Assembly (NCBI RefSeq): GCF_021130785.1 | Contig: NW_025777605.1 | Coordinates: 1-64,000, forward strand | Length of the DNA: 64,000 nucleotides | Origin: Homalodisca vitripennis | Taxonomy: Eukaryota; Arthropoda; Insecta; Hemiptera; Cicadellidae | Direction of reading: 5' to 3' | Part shown: one piece after another, positions 35,546 through 45,817 of the stretch | How positions within the stretch are numbered: the first letter of the stretch is position 1 | How the letters are laid out: each line of letters opens with the position of its first letter | Translations under genes and position numbers: made by a program | Notes under the pieces: generated by a model | Databases searched by the model: none | The model's input: only the letters and a program-made list of their open reading frames with translations | Told to the model about the DNA's origin: nothing

Positions 35546-36300
35546 ATGTATGCGTTCGCCAAGTACGATGAACTAGAATCTGTCAAAGACATAATTTTAA
35601 GCCCATACTTTTTTGGTTTTTTGGGCATGTAGACTCGGAATTTACAGCCACCTCGAAAAGGAATAAATATTTCATCGACTGTAACGTTGGCTCCAGGTGA
35701 GAACAAAGTTTTGCAGTTATCAATAAAATTTTCAAATATTTCACTAATAGGTGCTGCAGGATCAGTCCTTTTCCGTTGGTCCCTCGTCCTTGCATTGTCA
35801 AAGCGTAGACAGGCTAATAAAACCTCAAACCTTTTTTTCGGCATGGTTGCTCTGAATACTGGTCTATTGATAATTCCTTTATCAAACATAGAATCTACCT
35901 TTTTATGTGAAAATCGCAGCACTGAGTTTAGGATTATGAGCCCTAATAAAGCTTTTAATTCTATGTTATCAACATCTTTATACTGGCTAGTATTTGTTTG
36001 CTCATCAAAAGAATTTCGAACTCTTCGTATTTTAGAATTTGTGTGCAATATTATTTCATCTATAATATGATTGACAAATAAACACTCCCATACCTGTAGT
36101 TCAGTCGGATTGTTACCTAAGGCTCTTGCTCTTGCAGTAGGCCAGGGTAATGGTCCCCTCAAAATGTTGTGTTGAAGTGTTCTGCGCTGCTTGGGTGGCT
36201 CCTTTCTGCACCATACGCTTCCATCTTTCCCCAAAAAAGTCATCTTCAGATTCCTGAACCAAATAATTTTCGTCACCGTCCTTCAACCAAATTTAGTCTA
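35546..36300 (-). pseudogene. piggyBac-like transposase relic, N-terminal half
   Basis: The frame reads GKDGSVW, then KEPPKQRRTLQHNIL, ELQVWECLFVNHIIDEI and LLGLIILNSV. Then comes the first catalytic-Asp region, VTVDEIFIPFRGGCKFRVYM with KKPKKYGLKI, which is characteristic of piggyBac transposases (DDE_Tnp_1_7). It breaks off at LANAYI where R1-like sequence begins. The later catalytic residues are lost. The acidic leader (ENYLVQESEDDFFG) is in another frame, so a frameshift lies near 36235. Confidence 0.8.
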
Positions 36301-36309
36301 AAGTCAGTT

Positions 36310-37697
36310 AAATCCATTTTTCCTTTGCCAGTTACTTCTCTAAAAATGCAGAACGCAAAGAATCTGTCGGTCAACGCCGAGAATACCTCTGTTATATTCA
36401 ATAACACTTCTCGGCCTTCTCACAATCTCTCGAGTGTTTCCTCTTGTAATCTCATCAATTTCCATTTCGATCCCTTTGTGAAGAGTTGAAAGCAGTGTAC
36501 GTCTTTCCTGTCTTTCCACTTGATGGCTAAAAGATGTTTTCCCGATCTTCGAATAGCATCACCTTTTTCCAGCTTAGTATCTTGAAAGACTTGAGGCATG
36601 CATTTTCTAGACACAAGTGCAGTTCCTACAGCATAAACATTGTTGTCCAATAATTTGGTGTACAGCAATGGTGAAGAATACCAATTATCCAGAAACACAT
36701 GCCCATTTCCGAAAAAAAGATTCTATAAGGTCCATAACTCACTTGCAAGCAGTTGTTCAGTTTTATCACTGCCGACATACACTTTGAAGATAAAACAGTA
36801 CCCTGAAGAAGATTCACTCACTTTATAAATTTTTACACCAAAACGTGCTCTTTTCTTTGGGTTAAACTGAATAATGCCTAACCTTGATCTAATTTTTAGA
36901 AGGGTTTCATCGAGAGCAATGTTTTGTTCCCGTTCATAAATTTGTAAAAAATTTGTCTAGGTACCTCAATATAGGCCTCACCTTTTTTAGCTTGTCTGCA
37001 ATGTCATGTTCTCCTTCTTCGTCATAAAAGTGCAAAAATCTAGATATGGCTGTGAATCGCTCAAAACTCATCACTTGGTTGAAAATTGCAGTGTACTGAG
37101 AATCGTGTACTTAACGCATCGTGTGGACTTACAATAGTTTGTTCTTCAAAATCACTATCACTAGAGTCTAACCATCTATCTACTTCAGAACTACATATGC
37201 GAGGACGAAAAATTGTAATACTATTTACGAAACACGTACATGTGACTTCACAAACAAACGACAAACGACGTTGTTTCTTTTTTGCAGACTAGCCTTTAGC
37301 CTTGCAAAAAAACAAAATTTTACCGAATATCACAAATAAAAATTTAAATGGATTTTATAAAACTACTGTAATAAACTTTCAATAATATTGTCAGGAGTGC
37401 TATCCGTAATTTTAGACGTAACATAATCCTAGTATCAACACAAAATAAGCACTGGTAATAGATAACAATTATTGAAAAAAGTAATATTTTTCTGCCATAG
37501 TTGGCACACCTTAACTCACCAACAACTCAAAAGATCACTCAACAAATGCAGAAAGCGCATTGGCATACCATCTAACGGGAAAAACTATAAATACTTGAAA
37601 TAGTACATCGCAACGCCACTAGATCGTGCTGCGCACGTGAGTCCAGGTTCGGTCCGTGCATCACTGCACGTGGTATATACGTGAGTAGGCCAATGGG
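36310..37697 (-). pseudogene. Second piggyBac relic (PGBD4-like), degenerate
   Basis: Fragments in order on the minus strand: DRWLDSSDSDFEE (N-terminal acidic), MSFERFTAISRFLHFYDEEG, IALDETLL with RARFGVKIYKVSESSSGYCF, and HVFLDNWYSSPLLYTKLLD with GTALVSRKCMPQ. These correspond to the two catalytic-Asp regions of PGBD4-type transposases. Multiple frameshifts and stops show it is dead. The upstream end, at about 37697, is CCCATTGGCC on the minus strand next to TTAA (37698-37701), the canonical piggyBac target. The downstream end was not found. Confidence 0.72.
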
Positions 37698-37701
37698 TTA
37701 A

Positions 37702-37870
37702 TATTAGGATCCACCTGCTTATGATCGTTATGCTTTCCTCTTTTTTCTTCTTCAAGGAACCCATCTTTACTTATAACTGTCCGAATCGGCATGTCATTGA
37801 TATTCAGAGTTGATTTAAAAAATGTTTACACACACGTATTTTATTGACTTCTACAATCAAATGGAATGCC
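37702..37870 (-). pseudogene. Sola-like transposase relic B, part 2
   Basis: The minus strand encodes AFHLIVEVNKIRVCKHF and INDMPIRTVISK, then RGKHNDHK. It matches the AFYFDVADKRVRVCKDFF to RGKHDKHQTD block of copies 1-3. It ends at the TTAA of the piggyBac relic. The first part of the same relic is at 52803-53190, beyond both Harbinger elements. Confidence 0.75.
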
Positions 37871-38054
37871 TTAGGCGCCCCGCATATTGAGACGCAGTCT
37901 GAGCAGCGCAGCGCAGCACAGGGCGGGGCAGTTTTTGTAAAGCACGTGTTCGCAGGGCAGTGTAGTCCCGCACGTCGACTGTCCGCACTTGTGGTCGAGA
38001 CACAGAAACTGCTTCACATTGTTGACCTGCGCCGTCTTACGCCACTGTTTTGCA

Positions 38055-38196
38055 ATGGAATGTCAAGAGGAAAAGTTAATTGAAATGGTGCGTGTTTATC
38101 CAGTTTTGTATGATACCAGTGATGGAAAATATATGAAGACTAAATACAAGCAAGAAATCTGGGGGAAAATCGCAAAAGAACTCAACATTGCAGATG
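38055..38196 (+). CDS. Harbinger 1 MADF/BESS gene, exon 1 (MADF domain start)
   Basis: ATG at 38055 begins MECQEEKLIEMVRVYPVLYD, then KTKYKQEIWGKIAKELNI, the first two helices of a MADF (Myb/SANT-like) domain. The exon ends in GAT G before donor GTAAGG at 38197. It rejoins exon 2 in phase (G/TT GAA GAG). It begins about 180 bp inside the left terminus. Confidence 0.78.
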
Positions 38197-38713
38197 GTAA
38201 GGGACTTGTTATTAGTTAACCCTAACAAAATCTATGTATCTTATTATTTTCAGGTTATCTACACCGAATTTCTGTTTTATATATCACATAAATAACTTTT
38301 CTGTAGGCCTACTACAGTGATATTATTAATATTTTGGGATAGGGATAAATACATTTACATAAATATTATTTAGAAATAAATACACGATTCTTGTAAAATG
38401 TTGTAAAAATTAGTTATTTTGAGATATAAAATGTCAGGAACAGAAATTATTTTACTACATTAAATTTTTTACCACAAAAATTTAGTTTTATTGTAAACAT
38501 TTGTATGAAAGAATTATAATTCTGTGTACAAAAAAGGCTTTATATAAAATAAAAACTAAAACAATGGAGGATAGGCCTACTTTGTGTAGGATGTCAATTT
38601 TTTAAATGAGCCATATAACATGCCAATGACTTATATTTCTAACAGTATGGACAATCAGAAGATACAACCTCCAGTGGGTTAACTCCAGTCGTAGACCAAC
38701 TACAAACATGAAT

Positions 38714-39628
38714 TTAATATTGTCCTTCAGAGACTCGTTCATCCTGCCACTCCACACTTCCTACTGAGTTAAAGTATGCAGTGTACTTCTGTCTTACTGC
38801 AAAAGCTGCTTGTACACTTCTTGCTCGATTCCTTGATACTGGAACCAGTTGCTCTTTTGGTAATTGTCCAGTAGAAACATCTTCACTATCCACATTTACT
38901 GCAGCATTTCTGCGCAGATAATTATGTAGCAAACAAGCTGCTTTTACGACACTGACAACGCTAGAAACTTTAATCTCGAATGGTTTTTGGAATACGCGGA
39001 ATCGCGATGCTAGAATTCCAAAAGCACACTCAACAGTTTGTCTGGCCCGTGAAAGCCTGTAATTGAACACCTTATTTTCATGGTTGTCCGTAACTTGCTT
39101 CTTTGGGTAGGGTCTCATCAAGTTGCACATTAGCGGGAAGGCCTCATCCCCTACAAACACGTATGGCATACTATGTTGAAAGGAGGGAAGTTCAGAAGGG
39201 GAGGGCAGTTTAAGACTTCCTCTTACCATTTTTTTTCCAATTCGCAACTTGAAAAAATATTACCGTCACTGAATCTCCCCATGGATCCTACATCGATGAA
39301 AGTGAATTTTGATGTAGCGTCAACAGCTGCCATTAGGACGATGGAGAAAGTGTGTTTGTAATTGTAGTATGATGATCCAGATTTGTTTGGTTTCTTTATA
39401 ACAATGTGCTTCCCATCAATCGCCCCCACACAGTGAGGAAAATTCCATCTTGAATTAAAATCAGACGCAATCGACAGCCACGTCTCTGATGTAGGTTGTG
39501 GCAAATAATCCGGCTGCATAGTTGTCCATATTGCGACGGAGACCTCATTCACAATGTTAGCTACTGTTCTATCTCCCATCCGGTAACTGTAGCCGATGCT
39601 TTTGTAGCTGTCACCAGAAGCCAGATAC
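38714..39628 (-). pseudogene. Harbinger 1 transposase exon 2 (HARBI1-like DDE_Tnp_4), one homopolymer frameshift
   Basis: The exon starts at 39628 after acceptor TTGTTGTAG with YLASGDSYKSIGYSYRMGD (helix-turn-helix-like). Catalytic motifs are Asp in CVGAIDGKHIVI, Asp in YVFVGDEAFPL and Glu in RQTVECAFGILASRF. It ends QDERVSEGQY at 38714. A run of eight T (39229-39236, plus strand) shifts the frame between CELEKK and MVRGSLKL; a change of one base in the run would restore it. With exon 1 the protein would have the usual HARBI1 length (~400 aa). Harbinger transposases need a partner DNA-binding protein, here probably the MADF gene. Confidence 0.88.
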
Positions 39629-39827
39629 CTACAACAAAAAAATATATATGCTACTTTCATGCAATAGATAACTTAATAGTTGCAGTAGATAGTTCTGGTT
39701 TAGCCTAGCGGAACAAACGTATGCAACAAAATTGTTTTTGGTAAATGGTCATTTTCCAGTGTGGAATCCCCTTACCTGTTTATCGTTATAAATAAAATAA
39801 GTATTAAGTTTTCTCTCTCTTTTTCAG

Positions 39828-40703
39828 TTGAAGAGGTAAAATCTATGTGGAAGAAATTAAGGAACAACCATAGAGATGCTCTACGCCGGCAAAAGCGTAT
39901 GATGAAAAGTGGTGCAGCAGCAACAGATATTAAACCATGGAGGTTTCAAGCTCAAATGGAATTTTTGTTGCAATACATGGTTAATGAAAATCGAGAAACA
40001 AGTTTTACCAATGATGACCCCAACTCTGAACCACAACTACGAGGACAACCAGAAACACAGCAGGCAGAAGAGAACCAGGACGTCGAAAATAACATTACCG
40101 GGATAGTTGATGAAGAGTCTCAGCCAGACACAGCCGACGTTGAAAGAGTTAACTCAGTTGATTTGTCTGTAAAGGAACCTACAGATAATCTATCGCCACC
40201 ACCATCAAGACCACAAAAGAAATTTAAAAATCATGAAGTTGACACCGTAATAGTAAAAGCTATTGAACAGCGTGAGCAGAGGGCAACAGAGCGGGCTAAA
40301 GAAAGAAAAAAAACTGGATGAAAAAATAGCTCCTTCAGATGATTTACATCTATTTTTCATGTCGATGTATGAGCTAACAAAAAAAATGCCTCCTTCATCC
40401 CAGCATATTGTGAGAAGGAATGTCTTTCTGTCAGTAACCGACGAGGAAGCACGTTTGCTGAACATTCAACAACCTACCCATTCCCCACAACAGCCCCGGC
40501 ATCAAGTTCATCAGCCTATGTATGAGGATCGTCAGTTAACGTATGACAACTGGTCACGTTCTCTAAACGTCTTGTCTCCGGAAACTTCTACCTCTTCTTC
40601 AGCTCTAGGACATCGTTCAACGTCGACCTCGCCTTACGCCCCTGAAAACCCCAGTTTGCCAACGTCTTCACTGGTCTCTTTTATCAATACCTTTAACACC
40701 TAA
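39828..40703 (+). pseudogene. Harbinger 1 MADF/BESS gene, exon 2 (one homopolymer frameshift)
   Basis: After acceptor CTCTTTTTCAG it continues the MADF domain: EEVKSMWKKLRNNHRDALRR and DIKPWRFQAQMEFLLQYM. An acidic linker follows, then a BESS-like motif (DLHLFFMSMYELTKKM) and a Ser/Pro-rich tail to the TAA at 40703. An A run at 40306-40313 separates the two frames. The protein probably takes the place of the Myb-like partner that guides Harbinger transposase to the nucleus and the ends. That is inferred from the known two-gene Harbinger layout. Confidence 0.78.
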
Positions 40704-40802
40704 TGTTTTTAGATTATTACAGTAAGGCAATATGATTTTTCCATTTTTTCATTGTACTTACACGTTTTCATATTGGTGTTATACTTATAAATAAAAACTT
40801 AC

Positions 40803-41119
40803 CTTAGAAATACTGCTAGTTTTTCTTCACTCCCAATTGGTTTTTGAGCATTACATCCCTCGGAAGAAATAAGAGGTTGGACCAGGCTGTGAACTTCTTG
40901 GAATTCCGCTTTGTTGAGACGAAAATAGTTCGTAAACCTTTCACTACACAACTCTTTTGTCAGAACAAATTCACCATGAGAACTTCTTTTTTTCAGGTAG
41001 TCACTGTTTCTACGCTTGTTCTTTCTTGTTCTCTGATGAAGTAGTAATAATAAATCTAGGTCGGCATCAGAATCTGAGTCAGAACTCAAATCCAAATATT
41101 TTGACAACATGCTCATCAT
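40803..41119 (-). CDS. Harbinger 1 transposase exon 1
   Basis: ATG at 41119. The product is an acidic start (YLDLSSDSDSDADLD), then YLKKRSSHGEFV and a helical segment ending EEKLAVFLR. The exon stops in CTAAG followed by donor GTAAGT, and the split codon AG/G joins exon 2 as Arg-Tyr-Leu-Ala-Ser-Gly-Asp. This is the N-terminal, probably DNA-binding, part of a HARBI1-like nuclease. It is open throughout. Confidence 0.82.
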
Positions 41120-41353
41120 ACAAGGTTTTAAACAAGGTAATAAACTAGGTAAACAAGGTAACTGTTATTGTTATGTTAAACTATTATAATAAAACAAAAC
41201 TATATCAACAAACACACAAGACACTGAACTGCTGTATGATAACTGCTTCCCAATATGCGAGGTAAACTGTGCGACGCAGATTTTTCGCCGCTGCTGCCCT
41301 GTGCTGTGCTGCGCTGCCCGGGCCGTGCCACGTGTGGCAATATGCGCCCTGGC

Positions 41354-41356
41354 TTA
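41354..41356. repeat. TTA shared by two adjacent Harbinger elements
   Basis: This TTA is the right-hand duplication of element 1 (37874-41353) and at the same time the left-hand duplication of element 2 (41357-52799). The outer TTAs are at 37871-37873 and 52800-52802. Confidence 0.8.
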
Positions 41357-41499
41357 GTCGGGCACACGTTCAGCTGTGCGACACGGGTGCGCAGGGCAGG
41401 GCAGAAACGTGGCGCACAGTTTATAACGCATATTGGGAGACAGTCTCGTTCTGCGGTTCGACGCAGGCGGATCTACTTTGGTGTTTTGTGTTTGTGAGA

Positions 41500-41783
41500 A
41501 TGTTTTCAAGATTCCTTGATTTAAGCTCAGAATCAGATTCGGATAATGAGTTTGATTCATTTTTACTGTTACGGTCGAGGAGAAGTACTTACTTGAAAAA
41601 AAGGAACACACATGGAGCATTTGCAACGATAAAAGAACTATTACCAGAACAGTTTAAAAACTTTTGTCGTCTTAGCAAAGAAGCGTTTGAAGAAGTACAC
41701 CGGTTGATTAGGCCGTTAATATCCTCAGACGGATGTAACGCCCAAAAGCCCGTGGGAACTGGATAAAAACTCACAGTTTTAAG
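41500..41783 (+). pseudogene. Harbinger 2 transposase exon 1 (nonsense)
   Basis: ATG at 41500: MFSRFLDLSSESDSDNEFD, then YLKKRNTHGAF and NAQKPVGTG. A TAA at about 41764 stands where element 1 has Glu, eight codons before donor GTATGT at 41784. Otherwise it aligns throughout with element 1 exon 1. Confidence 0.82.
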
Positions 41784-41951
41784 GTATGTTTAAAATTTAT
41801 TAATACAGTTTTTCAACAGAACGATCTGAAATAACCAACTTAAGAAGACTTATTTAACATGACATTTTTTATGGTTAGTAAATGACGTGTAATACTGAAA
41901 ACATTTTGAAGTAAAAACAAAGCTTGCTCTTTACATAGACTTTAAACTACA

Positions 41952-42872
41952 CTAAAGTGAAACGTTACTACTGTAATTAGTTGAAACTGGTAGTTTCCAT
42001 TGATGAGTTATAGGTAGTGGTACTTGGAGACGTAGCTTGTGACCACCACCAGTTGAGCTGTTGGTCATTTCCTGGCTGAGGCTGACTATTGTGTCCACTA
42101 GGAATATAAGACTGTTGTTGGGACGCTGGTGGAGCAATCGGGTTTAACTGGATGTTGAGTAAACGTGCTTCTTCTTGAGAAACCGCAGAAAAACGTTACT
42201 TCTTACGATGTGTTGTGAAGAAGGAGGCATTTTTTTGTCAACTCATACATTGACATAAAAAACAAATAAAGATCATCGTTCGGCGGAGCGATTTTTGCTG
42301 CCATTGCTTTCCTTTCCCGATCCCGTTCTTGTTGTCTTTGTTCACGCAGTTCAAACGACTTAACAATTAAACTGTCGATTTCTCCTTTGTTATTGTCCTG
42401 GGTTTCTTTGCCGATGGTGGTTTTTCCGATGGCGCGTTTGTTGGCTTATTAGTTGGAGATGGAGGTTTTTCCAATGGTGAGTGTAGGCTTATTGGTTGAA
42501 GATGGTGGTTTTACCAATGGCACGTTTGTAGGCTCATTAGTTGTAGTATCTTCTCCCACATCAGCTTCGTTTTGTCTTATGAGACCATCAAATTCGCCAA
42601 CATCCTGTTCATCGGGGTTGTCTACAGCCTCCTCGTCCAGTAGGTGTTCTGTCAATTTCTCAACCTCAGAATTGTTGTCGTCGCTGGTGAAATTTTTCCC
42701 ACGATTTTCGTTTACCATGAACTGGAACAAAAATTCCATTTGGGCTTCGAACTTCCATGGTTTGATGTCTGCTCCTGCTGCACCACTTTTTTCATACGCT
42801 TACGGCGTAGCAGAGCATCTCTGTGGTTGTTTCTTAGCTTCTTCCAGGCAGATTTGGCGTCTTCTCCGGAAT
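41952..42872 (-). pseudogene. Harbinger 2 MADF/BESS gene, exon 2 (frameshifts)
   Basis: It starts at 42872 after acceptor TTATTTTCAG with SGEDAKSAWKKLRNNHRDAL. A frameshift near 42785 leads into MEFLFQFMVNENRGKNF and an acidic linker. A BESS-like DDLYLFFMSMYELTKK follows at about 42260, then another shift and a Gln-rich tail to the TAG at 41952. It lies wholly within the intron of the plus-strand transposase. Confidence 0.75.
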
Positions 42873-43277
42873 CTGAAAATAAACGATAGCTTCAGTTGGT
42901 ACAGGGGTTGATCAATACAAATGAATAGTTGCATAGTCTGCACCAACTGAAATAAAGTAGTACAACTCAATATATTTAATTTTACTTTAGAACACAAGTA
43001 GGCTATTGTTTCCTATAAAAATAAACAAATTTGTAATTTCTTTAATTTTCTTACATAACTATAAAAATATATTCAGTTATGGGATAGTGGTAATTTATTA
43101 ATTTAATTTGTGAAAATTTTATCTTCACTAATGTGCATTATTTTATTGTTGCCTAAGTAGTTTTACACATGCTACACACTTATTTAGATGTTATATTGCT
43201 AATTCAAATAAAAAAAAACTTTAAAAAATGTTAAATGCTTCTCGAAGTTTAATTTTTTTATTTTTAGTTTGTTTTAG

Positions 43278-43928
43278 GTATCTGGCCTCTGGGGATAGTT
43301 ATAAAAGCTTAGGCTACTCTTTTCGCATGGGAGACAGAACAGTAGCTAAGATAGTGAGTGAGGTTTCGGTCGCAATATGGAAAGCTATGCAACAGATTTA
43401 TTTACCACAGCCAACAGAAGACATGTGGAAGTCGATCTCCAACTACTTTGATTCAAGGTGGAATTTTCCACATTGTGTAGGAGCAATAGATGGCAAGCAT
43501 GTCGTTATTATGAATCCTAATAAATCTGGATAATCATACTTCAACTACAAACACGACTTCTCCATTGTCTTATTGTCAGCTGTAGATGCAAACAAAAAAT
43601 TACTTTCGATGATGTAGGATCCATGGGAAGATTTAGCGATGAAAGTATTTTTTCAAGTTGTGAATTGGAAAAGAACATGGTTATGGGGAATCTACAACTT
43701 ACCTCCCCTTCTCAGCTACCTTCTTTTCAACATACATTGCCCTACGTATTTGTAGGGGATGAGGCATTCTCACTGATGGCCAACTTGACGAGACCGTACC
43801 CGAGAAAAAGTCATAAACAATCGAAAATAAAGTTTTTAATTAATTATAGAGCAAGACAAACTGTAGAATGTGCATTTGGCATCCTAGCACAACTATTTGC
43901 GCAGACATGCTTCAGTAAACTGCGAAAA
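43278..43928 (+). pseudogene. Harbinger 2 transposase exon 2, 5' part
   Basis: It begins after acceptor TTTGTTTTAG with YLASGDSYKSLGYSFRMGD. The first catalytic region CVGAIDGKHVVI and the second YVFVGDEAFSL are present, and RQTVECAFGIL carries the Glu. A TAA at 43531-43533 and an indel near 43605 break the frame. The LINE interrupts it at AACTGCGAAAA; the sequence resumes at 52261. Confidence 0.85.
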
Positions 43929-44408
43929 AAAAGGGTGCGAAGTGGCGGGGTCTTCATACCCCAACACATGTGCCAAGCCAGAGCGTCCACGAAGCACACG
44001 CACAGCCACCTTCTCTCTTCTTGAGTGCTGTACTTTTCGTGCGCGTGCACCTGGGAACTGCCTGATCCAAATCTTGTCTTCTTTTATACTTCCGATCAGG
44101 CTGAGCTGATCTGGCGGGCTTTCTGTTGAACTATCCCAATTTTTAACTTTCTTTTCCCCACTACTCTCACCTGTCGGGTAATCTTCCCAACAATCTATCT
44201 TAAACTATTCTAATTCTAATTTTCCTTCTGTTAATCCAAGCCAAGGTGGAACAGCATATGCCGAGGGCTGCGTGATCAAGGGAGAGCTTGGTCGTAAATA
44301 TGCGAACTCTGGATACCTGGCGACCTCCAGTTTAAACCTAGCCTTCCCCAAGTAGAGCGGGACAATGCTTGGGGTGACCTTTAGATCTCCGCTACTCGTG
44401 GGAACACA

Positions 44409-45815
44409 ATGAGTACAGAATTTAAAGAAAAACAAACAAAACCAGAGAGCTCTTGTAGCACTCAAAATGTGGATGAAAATTCACGAAACACAGAGGGATT
44501 GATGATGGGCTCTGACCCTAGCAATCCTGATCAAACCCAAAAAACAGGCGGACTTCCTAGTAGAAGTCCAATAGCCTCCGACTCGGTTAGAGTCGAAACC
44601 GATGAAGAAGATGCGATACTGGAGGGCGATCACCAGAAGGAAGAGGGAGCAAAAGTCGAGAGACAGCTCCCAGCACTGCCTAAGTTATGTGGAGCCGCCA
44701 GGAAACGCATGGTCTGGTTCCGAAAAAGAGGGTATTCCCAAGAAGAAGCCAGGGAATTGGCCTTAAAACCAATTCCAGAAGAAAGAAATAAAAAATTGAA
44801 CAAACAAAAAGAGGGAAAGAAACCGAAAAGACCTCACTCTGATGGATCCACTCCGGAGGCCCACCAGAGGAAGAAAACAAAGAACGAAGGAAATCAAGGG
44901 GAACGCAAGGAGCAATCTGGACAACCCCAGAAACCTTCCTACAAACAAGCGGTAGCTGGTATAAGGGTAGGGGTCTTGCACTCCAATTTTCCCGAGACCC
45001 TACTCACAACCGAACAGATGGAGAAGATCCAGAGCTTCATCCTGGAAGCTATCGTGGAGGAACAGGAGGGTCCCTACTCTCCAAGATTCTACGGTATCAA
45101 CAGGAGACAAGGGGTTCTAATCTTCACCTGCGAAAACATGGAAACAGCAGAATGGCTTAAAGGAAAGCAAGACTCCCTAAAGCCTTGGGAAGAGGCCAGT
45201 CTAAGGATAGTACCAGAGGAAGAAATCCCTCGTGCGAGAATCGCGACTGTCTATCTTCCTGACAGTATACTTGATACAACCGAAAAGATAATGAAGCTCT
45301 TAAAAGGACAAAACAAAGAGCTATCTGTCGGAGAATGGAATGTTCTGCGGAGAAGCGACGAGGGGAAGTCTGTCCTACTCACCCTGGCAGTCGACTGCGC
45401 TACAGCGAACAAGCTTGAGAAGGAAGGTCCTTGGATCGGCTACAAGTTTGGGAAAGTTCAGCTTAGACTGAAGAAAAAACATCAAGGAAACATAGAACAA
45501 CCCACAAGGGAAGAGGGGACTACAGAGAAATCTGAGACGGTCACCACAGAAAAAATGACCGCTGAAGAGATGGAAGTGGAGGAGGCCACGAAGGTGTCAG
45601 AGCAATCTGTACATACCTTACCTAAAAGGTCTACTCCACAAGCCAGTGCAGCGGTCGAAGAAGAAAGACCCACCTGTTCTCTCTTCTTGAAGAAGGGACC
45701 TTCGCTCAAAGGACCATCCGTCTCGGCTCGAGGAAGAAAAGGAGATAAAGTCTCCAAGCAATCCAGAAGAAGAGACGGGGATGGACCACCTGGGGGAGGT
45801 GGGAAAAAGGCGTAA
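44409..45815 (+). CDS. LINE ORF1 (gag-like, DUF4780-type), 468 aa, intact
   Basis: It probably encodes the RNA-binding partner protein of the LINE particle. An acidic N-terminus is followed by the KLCGAARKRMVWFRKRGYS motif that precedes the fold in many insect ORF1s. A strongly basic linker comes next, then a globular region from SYKQAVAGIRVGVL to KFGKVQLRLKKK with PRARIATVYLPDS, the pattern of the DUF4780 family as I recall it. The tail is Ser/Lys-rich. No CCHC knuckles are visible. TAA at 45813-45815 is followed two bases later by the ORF2 ATG, so ORF2 may be translated by re-initiation. Confidence 0.82.
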   Translation: MSTEFKEKQTKPESSCSTQNVDENSRNTEGLMMGSDPSNPDQTQKTGGLPSRSPIASDSVRVETDEEDAILEGDHQKEEGAKVERQLPALPKLCGAARKRMVWFRKRGYSQEEARELALKPIPEERNKKLNKQKEGKKPKRPHSDGSTPEAHQRKKTKNEGNQGERKEQSGQPQKPSYKQAVAGIRVGVLHSNFPETLLTTEQMEKIQSFILEAIVEEQEGPYSPRFYGINRRQGVLIFTCENMETAEWLKGKQDSLKPWEEASLRIVPEEEIPRARIATVYLPDSILDTTEKIMKLLKGQNKELSVGEWNVLRRSDEGKSVLLTLAVDCATANKLEKEGPWIGYKFGKVQLRLKKKHQGNIEQPTREEGTTEKSETVTTEKMTAEEMEVEEATKVSEQSVHTLPKRSTPQASAAVEEERPTCSLFLKKGPSLKGPSVSARGRKGDKVSKQSRRRDGDGPPGGGGKKA

Positions 45816-45817
45816 GT

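Larger units (their letters stand above)
37874..41353. mobile_element. PIF/Harbinger element 1, 3480 bp, with interlocked antisense genes
   Basis: TTA lies at 37871-37873 and 41354-41356. Both termini place CATATTG at the same distance inside (left GGCGCCCCGCATATTG, right complement GCCAGGGCGCATATTG), followed by GC-rich repeats of the GCAGCGCAGCACAGG type. A 3-bp TTA duplication is the Harbinger signature. Two genes are present: a transposase (minus) and a MADF/BESS protein (plus). The second exon of each lies inside the intron of the other. Confidence 0.88.

Noticed and set aside
43931..44408. Continuation of the Harbinger transposase C-terminus past 43930
   Set aside because: The frame leaves the family at the LINE boundary; the true C-terminus is at 52261-52445.
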